From NCBI GenBank assembly GCA_029560815.1, contig JAKQKF010000457.1, positions 1-37,305 of the forward strand: a DNA stretch of 37,305 nt. The letters run 5' to 3'. Position 1 is the stretch's first letter, and each line of letters starts with the position of its first letter. The notes below the pieces were generated by a model. That model ran no database searches. It saw only the letters and a list, made by a program, of their open reading frames with translations, and was not told where the DNA came from. Both the position numbers and the translations under genes were made by a program. Below are positions 1 to 9,273 of the stretch, one piece after another. The DNA comes from a bacterium. Lineage in GTDB: Bacteria > KSB1 > UBA2214.

Positions 1-1
1 G

Positions 2-1612
2 GCAGATGAAACCTCGGCGCACGTCGTCTGGCATCTGCCGGAGAGCCATTTTCTCGAGCAGTGGGGCGACGCTGCGAGCGCCGAGGGTCGGCTGAGCGCC
101 CTCCAACCCATGATCGAGCCTCTCTTCGGCGGCCGCAGCGCCATCGAAATTGCTGCTTTTTTAGCTGGCGGCGAGGAGCGCAGCGGCTACGAACTGGTGC
201 GGGAGAGCTGGCGGCGCATCCTGCCGGCGGCCGGTTTTGAGCACCATTGGCGCATGCTCCTTCATAGCGGCATTTATCCGGGATCAGCCCCGGCCCCGGT
301 TGAACCCGATCCGGGAGCGATGATGGCGCATCTGCAGGGATTTACCCCGCTGGCAGCACCGGAAAGCGAGCTTGAAATCTGCTTTCAGACTTCGGCCGTG
401 TACGACGGGCGCTGGGCCAACAACGCCTGGTTGCAGGAGCTGCCTGACCCGGTCACCAAGATCACCTGGGACAATCCGGCGCGGATCAGCCGTACGTTGG
501 CGCATTCAAAGGGGCTCGTCAATGGCGATCTCGTCCATCTTCAGGTTGACGGCCGTGAGATGTCGCTCCCGGTCTGGATTGTACCAGGCCAGGCGGATCA
601 CAGCGTCACCCTGGAGTTGGGCTATGGACGGACCCACGCCGGCCGGGTTGGAAACGGCGTAGGTTTCGATGTTGGTAAGGTGCGCAGCTTTGCGGGCATG
701 GGCTTCAAGCGCGGGCTCGATCTGCGCCATGCCGGCGGCCGTCACATAATCGCTTGCGCGCAGGAGTATGACGGCATGGCTGAGCGGCCCCTGGTGCGCG
801 AGGCTACGCTGACAGAGTACCGGCGTGATCCGTATTTCGCACGCCATGAGAGCGAAATCGCCGCTAAAAACCTCTGGAAAGAGCATGAATATGCAGCCGG
901 ATACCAATGGGGGATGGTGATTGATCTCACGGCCTGCATCGGCTGCAACGCCTGCACGATCGCCTGCCAGAGCGAGAACAATATTCCGGTAGTTGGTAAA
1001 GAGCAAGTGGCCATGGGAAGGGAGATGCACTGGATTCGCCTCGACCGTTACTTTAAGGGTGAACCGGATGATCCGGAGATGGTGCATCAGCCGGTGTCCT
1101 GCCAGCATTGCGAGAACGCCCCCTGCGAGCAGGTTTGTCCTGTTGCCGCCACCGTTCATGATCATGAGGGGCTCAATGTGATGGCTTACAACCGCTGTGT
1201 CGGAACGCGGTATTGCTCAAACAACTGTCCCTACAAGGCGCGCCGGTTCAATTTTTTCGATTACACCGGCAAGATGGATGATTTGAAAAAAATGGCGCAG
1301 AATCCGGATGTGACGGTGCGCATGCGCGGGGTGATGGAAAAATGCACCTACTGCCTGCAGCGGCTGACGCTGGCGAAGAACAAAGCCAAGCTGGAGGGGC
1401 GCACACTGGATGACGGCGAAGCAATAACCGCCTGCCAGCAGGCCTGCCCCACCGGTGCGATCACCTTTGGCAATCTGCTCGACGGTGCGAGCCGTGCAGC
1501 TGTCGCCAGGGAGTGGGCGCGCACCTATGCCCTGCTTGGTGAACTAAATGTCCGGCCGCGCACCCTGTACGCAGCCAAAATACGCAACCGGAATCCTGAA
1601 TTGTCCTGGTAG
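2..1612 (+). CDS. actB: Alternative complex III subunit ActB, C-terminal part (5'-truncated)
   Basis: The open frame enters from the left edge with no start codon, so only the last 536 residues are present. The visible N-terminal part matches the degenerate molybdopterin-oxidoreductase-like domain of ActB. The C-terminal part is a ferredoxin-like domain with four cysteine clusters: CIGCNACTIAC, CQHCENAPCEQVCP, RCVGTRYCSNNCP and CTYC followed by ACQQACP. The third cluster lacks one cysteine of the usual four, consistent with the 3Fe-4S centre of this family. ActB is the periplasm-facing iron-sulfur subunit of alternative complex III, which oxidises menaquinol and passes electrons to cytochrome c or directly to an oxidase. 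actC follows after 36 nt and actD, actE and actF after that, which settles the identity. The first half of the gene and any Tat signal lie outside the window. Confidence 0.93.
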   Translation, partial: ADETSAHVVWHLPESHFLEQWGDAASAEGRLSALQPMIEPLFGGRSAIEIAAFLAGGEERSGYELVRESWRRILPAAGFEHHWRMLLHSGIYPGSAPAPVEPDPGAMMAHLQGFTPLAAPESELEICFQTSAVYDGRWANNAWLQELPDPVTKITWDNPARISRTLAHSKGLVNGDLVHLQVDGREMSLPVWIVPGQADHSVTLELGYGRTHAGRVGNGVGFDVGKVRSFAGMGFKRGLDLRHAGGRHIIACAQEYDGMAERPLVREATLTEYRRDPYFARHESEIAAKNLWKEHEYAAGYQWGMVIDLTACIGCNACTIACQSENNIPVVGKEQVAMGREMHWIRLDRYFKGEPDDPEMVHQPVSCQHCENAPCEQVCPVAATVHDHEGLNVMAYNRCVGTRYCSNNCPYKARRFNFFDYTGKMDDLKKMAQNPDVTVRMRGVMEKCTYCLQRLTLAKNKAKLEGRTLDDGEAITACQQACPTGAITFGNLLDGASRAAVAREWARTYALLGELNVRPRTLYAAKIRNRNPELSW

Positions 1613-1648
1613 GTGGTGTCTTTTTCTCATCTAAAACTGGGTTGAAGC

Positions 1649-3040
1649 GTGAGCTCGATTCATAATCAAGAGCAGCAGTGGATAGAGGGCCATCCCACCT
1701 TTGGCAGCCTCACCGATCAGGTGAGCGAGCTGACGGAAAAGAAAGCTTCCCGCACCTGGTATATCGCCCTGGCGGTGAGCAGCAGCCTGACCGTCGTGCT
1801 CCTGGCGCTCATCGGCTACCTGGTGACCAGGGGCATCGGAGTCTGGGGCAACAACATTCCGGTTGCCTGGGCGTGGGATATTGTCAACTTTGTCTTCTGG
1901 ATCGGGATCGGCCATGCCGGCACGCTGATTTCGGCCATCCTCTTCCTGCTGCGACAGCAGTGGCGCACCTCCATCAACCGGTTCGCAGAAGCGATGACCA
2001 TCTTTGCGGTGATTTGCGCACTGGTTTTTCCGAGCATCCATGTCGGCCGCATCTGGTTGATTTACTGGCTCTTTCCACTGCCCAACCAGATGGCGATGTG
2101 GCCTAACTTCCGCAGTCCGCTGCTCTGGGATGTCTTTGCGGTCAGCACCTATTTCACCGTATCGCTGCTCTTCTGGTACGTGGGACTGGTGCCGGATCTG
2201 GCCACAATGCGGGACCGGGCCAAAACGCGTTTTAAAAAGATCACGCTTGGCATCCTTTCGCTCGGCTGGCGCGGCGGCAATCGCCAGTGGCAGCATTACG
2301 AGATGGCCTACCTGCTCCTTGCCGGCCTCTCCACCCCTCTGGTGCTCTCGGTGCACAGTGTCGTCAGTACCGACTTTGCCACCAGTGTCATTCCCGGCTG
2401 GCATACCACCATCTTTCCACCCTATTTCGTCGCTGGCGCCATCTTTTCGGGATTTGCCATGGTCACCACGCTGGCAATCATCGTCCGCAAAGTATTTGCG
2501 CTGCAGAACATCATCACGGTGCGCCACCTGGAGAACATGTGCAAGATCATGCTGGTGACCGGCCTGATGGTGGGATACGCTTATGGCGTCGAATTTTTTA
2601 TCGCCTGGTACAGTGGCAACATCTACGAGCGCTTCACCTTTCTCAACCGCGCATTTGGGCCTTACGCCTGGGCGTACTGGATCATGATCAGCTGCAATGT
2701 ACTGGTGCCGCAGCTCTTCTGGTTCAAAAAACTGCGCACCTCAATCCCGGTGATGTTTGTTGCCGCACTGCTGATCAACCTCGGCATGTGGTTCGAGCGC
2801 TTCGTCATCATCGTCTCCTCCCTGTCGCGTGATTTCCTGCCGGGCGCCTGGGGCTACTACAAGCCCTCCTGGGTGGATGTGGGCATTTTCGCCGGCTCGT
2901 TCGGCCTCTTTTTCACCCTCTTTCTGCTCTTCATCCGCTTTTTGCCGATCATCGCGATGTCGGAAGTGAAGGGTATTCTTCCGCAGGCCCAAGCAGGAGC
3001 GGACTCGATTCCACATCAAAACCATTCGGGGCGGAGCTGA
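1649..3040 (+). CDS. actC: Alternative complex III subunit ActC (NrfD/PsrC-type quinol-binding membrane subunit)
   Basis: A 463-residue polytopic membrane protein with about ten hydrophobic segments, the size and layout expected for ActC. It belongs to the NrfD/PsrC family and should carry the quinol site of alternative complex III, docking to the iron-sulfur subunit ActB. The chosen start is GTG at 1649; the ribosome binding site before it is poor, but no better in-frame start precedes the soluble N-terminal segment and the first membrane helix near residue 35. The C-terminus ([19 protein letters not shown], then a last helix) is typical of the family. The stop codon lies 1 nt before the actD start, implying translational coupling within act(B)CDEF. 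Confidence 0.93.
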   Translation: MSSIHNQEQQWIEGHPTFGSLTDQVSELTEKKASRTWYIALAVSSSLTVVLLALIGYLVTRGIGVWGNNIPVAWAWDIVNFVFWIGIGHAGTLISAILFLLRQQWRTSINRFAEAMTIFAVICALVFPSIHVGRIWLIYWLFPLPNQMAMWPNFRSPLLWDVFAVSTYFTVSLLFWYVGLVPDLATMRDRAKTRFKKITLGILSLGWRGGNRQWQHYEMAYLLLAGLSTPLVLSVHSVVSTDFATSVIPGWHTTIFPPYFVAGAIFSGFAMVTTLAIIVRKVFALQNIITVRHLENMCKIMLVTGLMVGYAYGVEFFIAWYSGNIYERFTFLNRAFGPYAWAYWIMISCNVLVPQLFWFKKLRTSIPVMFVAALLINLGMWFERFVIIVSSLSRDFLPGAWGYYKPSWVDVGIFAGSFGLFFTLFLLFIRFLPIIAMSEVKGILPQAQAGADSIPHQNHSGRS

Positions 3041-3041
3041 T

Positions 3042-3593
3042 ATGGCTGTCGAAAACCGGAATGAAGGCCTGCTGGCCCGTTACGAGGGGCCGGCTGAACT
3101 GCTGGCAGCGGCACGCAAGGTGGCCGATGCCGGCTACCACAAATTCGACTGCCACTCGCCGTTTCCCATCCACGGCATGGATGAGGCAATGCGTCTGAAA
3201 CGCTCTCCACTTGGCTACATGGTCGGTATCGCCGCTTTTACGGGCGCCGGGCTCGCGCTGCTGGTGCAGGGGTGGACCAGCGCCATCGACTATCCGCTGA
3301 TCATTTCGGGCAAACCCTTTTTCAGTTATCAGGCCTTTATGCCGGTCACGTTCGGTCTGGCAGTTCTGCTCGGGGCTTTCACCGCTGTCTTCGGGATGCT
3401 TGCACTCAACCGGCTGCCGCAGTTCTATCATGCGGTATTTCATTCCGACCGCTTCGCCCGGGTGACCCGGGACGCTTTTTTCATCAGCATCGAAGCCAGT
3501 GATCCCCACTATGACCGGGAGAAGACGCGGACGCTGTTGTTGGCAACTGGCGCCCTCGAAGTGGAAGATCTGACCGCAGAGCCGCAATCATAG
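3042..3593 (+). CDS. actD: Alternative complex III subunit ActD (DUF3341)
   Basis: A 183-residue protein with the DUF3341 pattern: a soluble N-terminal region beginning LARYEGPAELLAAARKVADA, the segment CHSPFPIHGMDEAM, then two membrane helices around residues 60-80 and 105-130 and a soluble tail. ActD is a structural membrane subunit of alternative complex III with no known cofactor. GGAG stands 6 nt before the ATG, and the actC stop is immediately upstream. The residue pattern and the position between actC and actE make the call secure. Confidence 0.92.
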   Translation: MAVENRNEGLLARYEGPAELLAAARKVADAGYHKFDCHSPFPIHGMDEAMRLKRSPLGYMVGIAAFTGAGLALLVQGWTSAIDYPLIISGKPFFSYQAFMPVTFGLAVLLGAFTAVFGMLALNRLPQFYHAVFHSDRFARVTRDAFFISIEASDPHYDREKTRTLLLATGALEVEDLTAEPQS

Positions 3594-3607
3594 GAACAGG
3601 TTATTTT

Positions 3608-4201
3608 ATGTTTAAAGTAAAAATTTATATGATGGTCATAGCTGCCCTGCTTCTGGCGGCTTGCCAGCGGGGACAAAATTCCAGCAAGACGCCGGTTCAT
3701 CCGGTGCGGGATATGGACCATCAGCCCAAGTACAAGACCCAGTCCGCCAATCCCCTGTTCGCTGACGGCGCGGCGATGCGTATGCCGGTCAGCGGGACCG
3801 TTCCGGCCGACCGTCTGCACGAGGATTCCCTTTTTTACCGGGGTGTGGACCACTCCGGCAAGCTGGTCCGGGTTTCTCCCGTCGAAACAGACGCCGCCAT
3901 GATTGCAGAGGGGCAAAGCCGTTTCCGGATCTACTGCACGCCCTGCCATGGCGGCCACGGCGAAGGTCAGGGTGCGGTTATCAAGCGGGGTTTCATCCCG
4001 CCTCCTGTTCTGTGGGAGCCCCGGCTCATAGCGGAGGCGGACGGCTACATCTTTGATGTCATCAGCCGCGGCGTACGCAATATGCCTGCGCATGCGCACC
4101 TCGTCCCGGCGGCGGACCGTTGGTCCATTGTCGCCCATGTCCGGTCGCTGCAGCAAAGCGAAATGGCCAATCAGGCCAAGCAATCAGCATCTTCCAATTG
4201 A
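3608..4201 (+). CDS. actE: Alternative complex III subunit ActE, monohaem cytochrome c lipoprotein
   Basis: A 197-residue lipoprotein. The N-terminus is a signal peptide with lipobox LLLAAC, so the mature protein should be anchored at Cys19 outside the cytoplasmic membrane. One haem c motif, CTPCH, begins near residue 110, with the downstream NMPAH offering the probable axial methionine. ActE takes electrons from the ActB iron-sulfur chain and hands them to a terminal oxidase or soluble carrier. AGG precedes the ATG by a suitable distance after the 14-nt gap from actD. No cytochrome oxidase gene is adjacent in this window. Confidence 0.92.
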   Translation: MFKVKIYMMVIAALLLAACQRGQNSSKTPVHPVRDMDHQPKYKTQSANPLFADGAAMRMPVSGTVPADRLHEDSLFYRGVDHSGKLVRVSPVETDAAMIAEGQSRFRIYCTPCHGGHGEGQGAVIKRGFIPPPVLWEPRLIAEADGYIFDVISRGVRNMPAHAHLVPAADRWSIVAHVRSLQQSEMANQAKQSASSN

Positions 4202-4208
4202 CGGGACT

Positions 4209-5378
4209 ATGAAAGCTCGAGAATATCATCTTGCGGAAACGGTGCCACTCCAGCGCTGGATTGGCGGAATAGCCCTGGCTGCCCTCCTGCTTTGCAGCGC
4301 TGGGTTAGTCGCCGATCCTGTCCAATTCCATCACTCCTGGTTGACCGCGCTCTTTTTCGTGATCTCGATCGCGCTCGGCGCCCTCATATTCACCATGATC
4401 TTCCATCTCACCGGTGCGACCTGGAGTGTCCCGGTGCGCCGGCTACTGGAGAATCTGGCCGCGCCCATGCCGCTGTTGTTTGTCCTTTTCCTGCCGGTAC
4501 TTTTCGGTGTGCACAGCCTCTACCACTGGAGCCATGCAGAGGCAGTCGCCGGCGACCCGCTCCTGCAGCTCAAGGCGCCCTATCTCAACCACTCTTTTTT
4601 CGCCGTGCGTGCTTTCCTCTACTTCGCCGTCTGGATCTTGCTTGCGCTGCGGCTGCGCCGCCAGAGCCTGCTGCAGGATGATGGGCATGACCACACTGCC
4701 GGCATGCGTCGTACCAGTGCAGCCGGGGTGATTCTCTTCGCTCTCACTCTCACATTCGCGTCGTTCGACTGGTTCATGTCCCTCGATGCCCACTGGTACT
4801 CGACCATCTTCGGACTCTACATTTTTTCCGGCTGTGCCGTCGCCGGACTCGCGGCGGTCATTCTTCTCGCCCGTCATCTTCAGAGCCGGGGGCACCTGCG
4901 TGAGACTATCGGCATGCAGCAGTATCACGACCTCGGCAAACTGCTCTTCGCCTTCACTGTCTTTTGGGCCTACATGGCCGTCTCGCAGTACTTTTTGATC
5001 TGGTACGGCAATATTCCCGAGGAGACCATCTGGTATCATCACCGCTGGCATGGCAGCTGGAAGATCGTGAGCCTGATCCTTGTTTTTGGCCATTTTCTGA
5101 TCCCGTTTATGCTTTTGCTGACCCGCTGGGCGAAGCGCAATCTTGCGGTTCTTGCCGGATTCAGTCTCTGGCTGCTCTTTATGCACTGGCTGGATCTGCA
5201 GTGGCTGGTGATGCCTTCCCTGCATAAGGAGGGTTTTACGCTCTCCTGGATGGACGGAGCGGCTCTGGTGGGCTGCGGCGGTCTCTATCTCTGGTATCTT
5301 GGCCGGCTCCTGCGTGCAAGTGCGCTGGCGCCGGTTGGAGATGCCCGGCTCGCTGAAACGATCGAAATGAACCAATAA
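4209..5378 (+). CDS. actF: Alternative complex III subunit ActF
   Basis: A 389-residue membrane protein with about ten hydrophobic segments, homologous in layout to ActC but without its full quinol site in known structures. The start is ATG at 4209, 7 nt after the actE stop and preceded by GGGA; the frame stays open further upstream, but that part overlaps actE in another frame and is not credible. The last gene of the act operon: its stop is followed by about 135 nt without coding and then by a tRNA gene on the other strand. In many bacteria actF is followed by cytochrome oxidase genes; here it is not. Confidence 0.9.
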   Translation: MKAREYHLAETVPLQRWIGGIALAALLLCSAGLVADPVQFHHSWLTALFFVISIALGALIFTMIFHLTGATWSVPVRRLLENLAAPMPLLFVLFLPVLFGVHSLYHWSHAEAVAGDPLLQLKAPYLNHSFFAVRAFLYFAVWILLALRLRRQSLLQDDGHDHTAGMRRTSAAGVILFALTLTFASFDWFMSLDAHWYSTIFGLYIFSGCAVAGLAAVILLARHLQSRGHLRETIGMQQYHDLGKLLFAFTVFWAYMAVSQYFLIWYGNIPEETIWYHHRWHGSWKIVSLILVFGHFLIPFMLLLTRWAKRNLAVLAGFSLWLLFMHWLDLQWLVMPSLHKEGFTLSWMDGAALVGCGGLYLWYLGRLLRASALAPVGDARLAETIEMNQ

Positions 5379-5399
5379 TAGGCGGCACTGTCACCGATT

Positions 5400-5449
5400 G
5401 CACACGACGTGGTCAAGTGGGCAAAGTGTGCTGTATTTATGTTATTTTT
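5400..5449 (+). terminator. Possible weak terminator after actF
   Basis: GCACAC at 5400-5405 can pair with GTGTGC at 5426-5431 across a 20-nt loop, followed by a T-rich stretch (5432-5449). The stem is short and the loop long, so this is a weak candidate for the end of the act operon transcript. Confidence 0.3.
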
Positions 5450-5465
5450 GAGCCTGAAAGGCAAC

Positions 5466-5500
5466 AAAAAAGGGCTGCCAGCAGCTGTGCTGACAACCCT
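5466..5500 (-). terminator. Intrinsic terminator of the MerR/tRNA-Pro unit
   Basis: A 13-bp stem (5471-5483 with 5488-5500, two G-T pairs) closes a 4-nt loop and, read on the minus strand, runs directly into six T residues. It lies 14 nt beyond the CCA end of tRNA-Pro, so it ends the transcript containing MerR and the tRNA. Confidence 0.85.
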
Positions 5501-5513
5501 AACTTGTTTATAA

Positions 5514-6014
<501 letters not shown>

Positions 6015-6017
6015 TAA

Positions 6018-6791
6018 TCAAGCACTTTTTCTTGGTTTTTTAAAACCTTGTCTGACGAGAACAGTACCATCAGAACAAACGTCAATGCCACGCTGTATCA
6101 ATTTAAACAATTTTTCAGATTTTCCAAATACTTTCTTCGCAAACAGCGCCTGAAAATCATATAAATAGACACCTAATCGCTGTAAAGTCATATTGACCTC
6201 AAGTTGTTTGTGAGGTCTGCCCATGACCACTCCGGTGCGATATCCCGCCTTCCTGCAGCACGCAATGACCCGCTCATCGGTGTTGCCAAACGGGTATGAA
6301 ATAGCATCGATCTCCCCTCTGATGAGTTCTTCGAGCAGTGCCTTGGATCCCGCCACCTCCTCCTCCAGCCTCTCCCCTTCCAGCCGGGTCAGATCCAGAT
6401 GGCGGCAGCCGTGGGATCCGATCTCCCATCCCGCTTCATGCAGGGTGAGTATCTGATCAGCGGTCATGTGCCTGAACTGAATCCGGCCGAAATTCACATC
6501 CCAGTCGTCAAGCTTGCCGATATATCCTGCCGGCACGTAGAGGGTTGCGCGCACGCCGTTGGCGCGCAGCACCGGAAAGGCGTGCTCATAGACGGAGCCG
6601 TAGGCATCGTCGAAGGTGATGACCAGCGTCTTTTCCTGCGGACGGGAGTGTTCGAGGCCTTCCCTGAGGGGAAGAACTGAATAGCCGGCTGAGAGCAGAG
6701 CTTCAATTTGAGCGCCGAACTGGCGCGGGGTGACACGAGTGATGGCGATGTCAAACCGCGGTTCTACCATATGATAGGCGAGAATGCGCAC
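6018..6791 (-). CDS. Polysaccharide deacetylase (NodB/CE4 family)
   Basis: About 257 residues with the NodB fold. The TFDDAYGS motif holds the catalytic base and metal aspartates, and SHGCRHLDLT holds the two metal histidines. The N-terminus VRILAYHMVEP is the usual beginning of this subfamily. Such enzymes remove N-acetyl groups from cell-wall or surface polysaccharides; the substrate cannot be told. The start is uncertain: I use GTG at 6791, while a TTG at 6869 would add 26 residues but lies in the T-tract of the pnp terminator. No signal peptide is evident with either start. MerR follows 3 nt after the stop, so the two are probably co-transcribed. Confidence 0.85.
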   Translation of the reverse strand: MRILAYHMVEPRFDIAITRVTPRQFGAQIEALLSAGYSVLPLREGLEHSRPQEKTLVITFDDAYGSVYEHAFPVLRANGVRATLYVPAGYIGKLDDWDVNFGRIQFRHMTADQILTLHEAGWEIGSHGCRHLDLTRLEGERLEEEVAGSKALLEELIRGEIDAISYPFGNTDERVIACCRKAGYRTGVVMGRPHKQLEVNMTLQRLGVYLYDFQALFAKKVFGKSEKLFKLIQRGIDVCSDGTVLVRQGFKKPRKSA

Positions 6792-6867
6792 GACGGGCTT
6801 TGCGAAGTAAGGAGGTGAGGCGGGAGCGGAGCAGTTATGATCTGTAACGGCCGATTGCCGCCCGCAC

Positions 6868-6913
6868 AAAAAAACCGGAGGGTTTCCGCATCGGTTAAGC
6901 GGAAACCCTCCGG
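6868..6913 (-). terminator. Strong intrinsic terminator of pnp
   Basis: A perfect 15-bp stem (6875-6889 with 6899-6913), a 9-nt loop and seven T residues on the minus strand (6874-6868), starting 27 nt after the pnp stop codon. Confidence 0.95.
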
Positions 6914-6940
6914 AGGGATGGTCAGACGACAGCCGCGGGA

Positions 6941-9058
6941 TCAGCGGTTGTTGAAAGAACGGTTCGAATCGGGCGCATTGGCTGGGCGATCGATCAGGAC
7001 CTTGTGGCTGAGGTCGATCTTGCCGTCGCCGTCGATCTTCATCACCTTGACCTGCACCTCATCGCCGACCTTGAGCACGTCTTCGACGCGCTCGATGCGG
7101 CGGTGTTCGATCTCGGAGACGTGCAGCAGGCCTTCGCGGCCGGGCAGCACCTCGACAAAAGCACCGAACTTCATGATCTTTTTGACCTTGCCGGTGTAAA
7201 CCGTACCCACCTCAACTTCGGCGGTCATCGCCCTGATGATGCTGGCGGCTTTTTCGCAGGCCACCGGATCGACCGCGGCGATGGTCACCGTGCCGTCATC
7301 ATTGATGTCGATGGTGGTCTCGGTGCGCTCGACGATTTCACGGATGTTTTTGCCACCCGGTCCGATGACCATGCCGATGGATTCAACCGGAATTTTGACC
7401 GTCATGATGCGCGGAGCGTAGATCGAGAGTTCGGGACGCGGCTGCTCAAGCACGGCCTGCATTTTGTCGAGGATGAAAAAGCGTCCTTCCTGGGCGCGCT
7501 GCAGAGCCTGACGCATGATATCCGTCGAAATCCCGCTGATCTTGATGTCCATTTGAAAGGCGGTAATCCCTTCCCGGGTGCCAGCGACCTTGAAATCCAT
7601 ATCGCCCATATGATCTTCATCGCCGAGGATATCGGTCAGAATCGCAACCTTGTCACCCTCCTTGATCAGACCCATGGCGATGCCGGCGACAGCGCTCTTG
7701 ACAGGGACACCGGCATCCATACAGGCCAGTGAACCCGCACAGACGGTGGCCATCGACGAGGAGCCGTTGGACTCGAGCACATCCGAAACGATGCGGACGG
7801 TATAGGGAAAGAGCTTTTCCGTCGGCATCACCTGCTTGATGGCGCGCTCGGCGAGATTGCCATGGCCGACTTCCCTGCGGCTGACGCCGCGGTTCGGCTT
7901 GACTTCGCCGGTGCAGAAACCCGGAAAGTTGTAGTGGAGCATGTAGGTCTTGCGGAACTCGCCCTCGAGTTCCTCGATACGCTGCTCGTCCACTTTGGTG
8001 CCGAGGGTGATGGAGGCCAAAGCCTGGGTCTGGCCGCGGGTGAAGAGAGCCGATCCATGCGTGCGGGGAAGCAGTCCAACCTCAATAGAGATGTCACGGA
8101 TGTCAGAGAGACCACGGCCATCGAGACGGCTCTTCTCCTGCAGGACCATCTCGCGCATAAGCTCTTTTTCCAGATCGTGGAAAATCTCCTTGATCTTGCC
8201 CTCTTTTTCGGGAAAGCTCTCAGCCAGATCGGCCTTGATCTTGTCGCTCAGGGTGCCAAGGGTTTGCCTGCGACTCTCTTTTTCGGCAATGCGGAGCCCT
8301 GCAGCCAGTTCGTCCCGATAGCCCTTGACAGCCTTTTCGAGATCGGGATCTGTTCCCATTTCCGGCAGTTCCATTTTGGGCTTGCCGGCTTCAGCGACCA
8401 CCTGCTTCTGCAGGGCGAGGATCTGGCGAATGGCATTATGGCCATACTCCAGGGCGGCGAGCATATCATCTTCCGAAATCTCGCGCGCTTCGCCCTCGAC
8501 CATGATGATGGATTCTTCGGAGGCGGAGAGAACCAGGTCGATATCGCTCTGATCCTGCTGCTCGAAAGTGGGGTTGGCGATGAAGCGGCCATCCACCCGG
8601 CCGACGCGGACACCCGCGATCGGGGTTGAGAACGGGATGTTGGAGACGCCCAGGGCCACAGAAGCGGCGGTGATACCGAGGACGTCGGCATCGTTGACCT
8701 TGTCCGCCGAAAGCACCCAGACATACATCTGCACCTCATTGCGGAAGCTCTTGTCGAAAAGCGGGCGAATGCTGCGGTCGATCAGACGGGCGCTGAGGAC
8801 CTCTCCGTCGGTCGGTTTGCCTTCGCGCTTGAAAAAGCCGCCCGGAATTTTTCCGGCGGCGTAGGCTTTTTCGCGGTAGTCGACGGTGAGCGGGAAAAAA
8901 TCGCGCTCTTCGGAAGCCTTGGAATCGGCCACAACCGCGGCCAGCACGACGGTGTCGCCGAGCTGGATCCAGCAGGCGCCGTTGGCCTGTTTGGCCAGCT
9001 TGCCGGTCTCCATAATCAGCTGCTGTCCTTCGAATTCTGCTTGTTTACGGGTAATCAT
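6941..9058 (-). CDS. pnp: Polyribonucleotide nucleotidyltransferase (PNPase)
   Basis: 705 residues, the normal length. Two RNase PH domains with an intervening helical domain are followed by a KH domain (IGPGGKNIREIVE) and an S1 domain (VGTVYTGKVKKIMKFGAFVE to about residue 690). PNPase degrades RNA 3' to 5' with phosphate and is part of the mRNA turnover machinery. GGAGGA lies 5 nt before the ATG. In most bacteria pnp directly follows rpsO; here four ABC-transporter-like genes separate the two, and pnp has its own terminator. No clear promoter was found in the upstream gap. Confidence 0.98.
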   Translation of the reverse strand: MITRKQAEFEGQQLIMETGKLAKQANGACWIQLGDTVVLAAVVADSKASEERDFFPLTVDYREKAYAAGKIPGGFFKREGKPTDGEVLSARLIDRSIRPLFDKSFRNEVQMYVWVLSADKVNDADVLGITAASVALGVSNIPFSTPIAGVRVGRVDGRFIANPTFEQQDQSDIDLVLSASEESIIMVEGEAREISEDDMLAALEYGHNAIRQILALQKQVVAEAGKPKMELPEMGTDPDLEKAVKGYRDELAAGLRIAEKESRRQTLGTLSDKIKADLAESFPEKEGKIKEIFHDLEKELMREMVLQEKSRLDGRGLSDIRDISIEVGLLPRTHGSALFTRGQTQALASITLGTKVDEQRIEELEGEFRKTYMLHYNFPGFCTGEVKPNRGVSRREVGHGNLAERAIKQVMPTEKLFPYTVRIVSDVLESNGSSSMATVCAGSLACMDAGVPVKSAVAGIAMGLIKEGDKVAILTDILGDEDHMGDMDFKVAGTREGITAFQMDIKISGISTDIMRQALQRAQEGRFFILDKMQAVLEQPRPELSIYAPRIMTVKIPVESIGMVIGPGGKNIREIVERTETTIDINDDGTVTIAAVDPVACEKAASIIRAMTAEVEVGTVYTGKVKKIMKFGAFVEVLPGREGLLHVSEIEHRRIERVEDVLKVGDEVQVKVMKIDGDGKIDLSHKVLIDRPANAPDSNRSFNNR

Positions 9059-9178
9059 TGATCCTCCAAAACGACCAGGTCTCTACCTGAAATTAATACG
9101 CGAGAACAATGTTTTTGGCAGGCCCGGGGGCTGCGCAAATTCATGTGGGCGTGGTGTCAACCTGAATCAGTATGTGTG

Positions 9179-9199
9179 AAAAACGAGGCCTAAAGCCCC
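9179..9199 (-). terminator. Probable terminator of the ABC/DUF4340 block
   Basis: GCCCC (9195-9199) and GAGGC (9185-9189) form a 5-bp stem with one wobble on the minus strand, followed by GTTTTT. The stem is short, so termination may be partial and pnp may be partly fed by readthrough. The remaining 9200-9273 holds a second hairpin (9225-9241, CGCGGC/GCCGCG) without a T-tract; nothing else is recognised in this gap. Confidence 0.5.
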
Positions 9200-9273
9200 A
9201 CCTCAGCGCAGCCGATTCATTGCTCGCGGCCCTTAGCCGCGTGGAACAAACCGGCTGCGTCTGTTTTGTAACG

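Noticed and set aside
4053..4208. N-terminal extension of ActF into actE
   Set aside because: The extra 52 residues are in a shifted frame of actE; the ATG at 4209 has a ribosome binding site and gives the family length.
9120..9165. TTGACA upstream of pnp as a promoter
   Set aside because: No acceptable -10 element is found at a 16-18 nt spacing.
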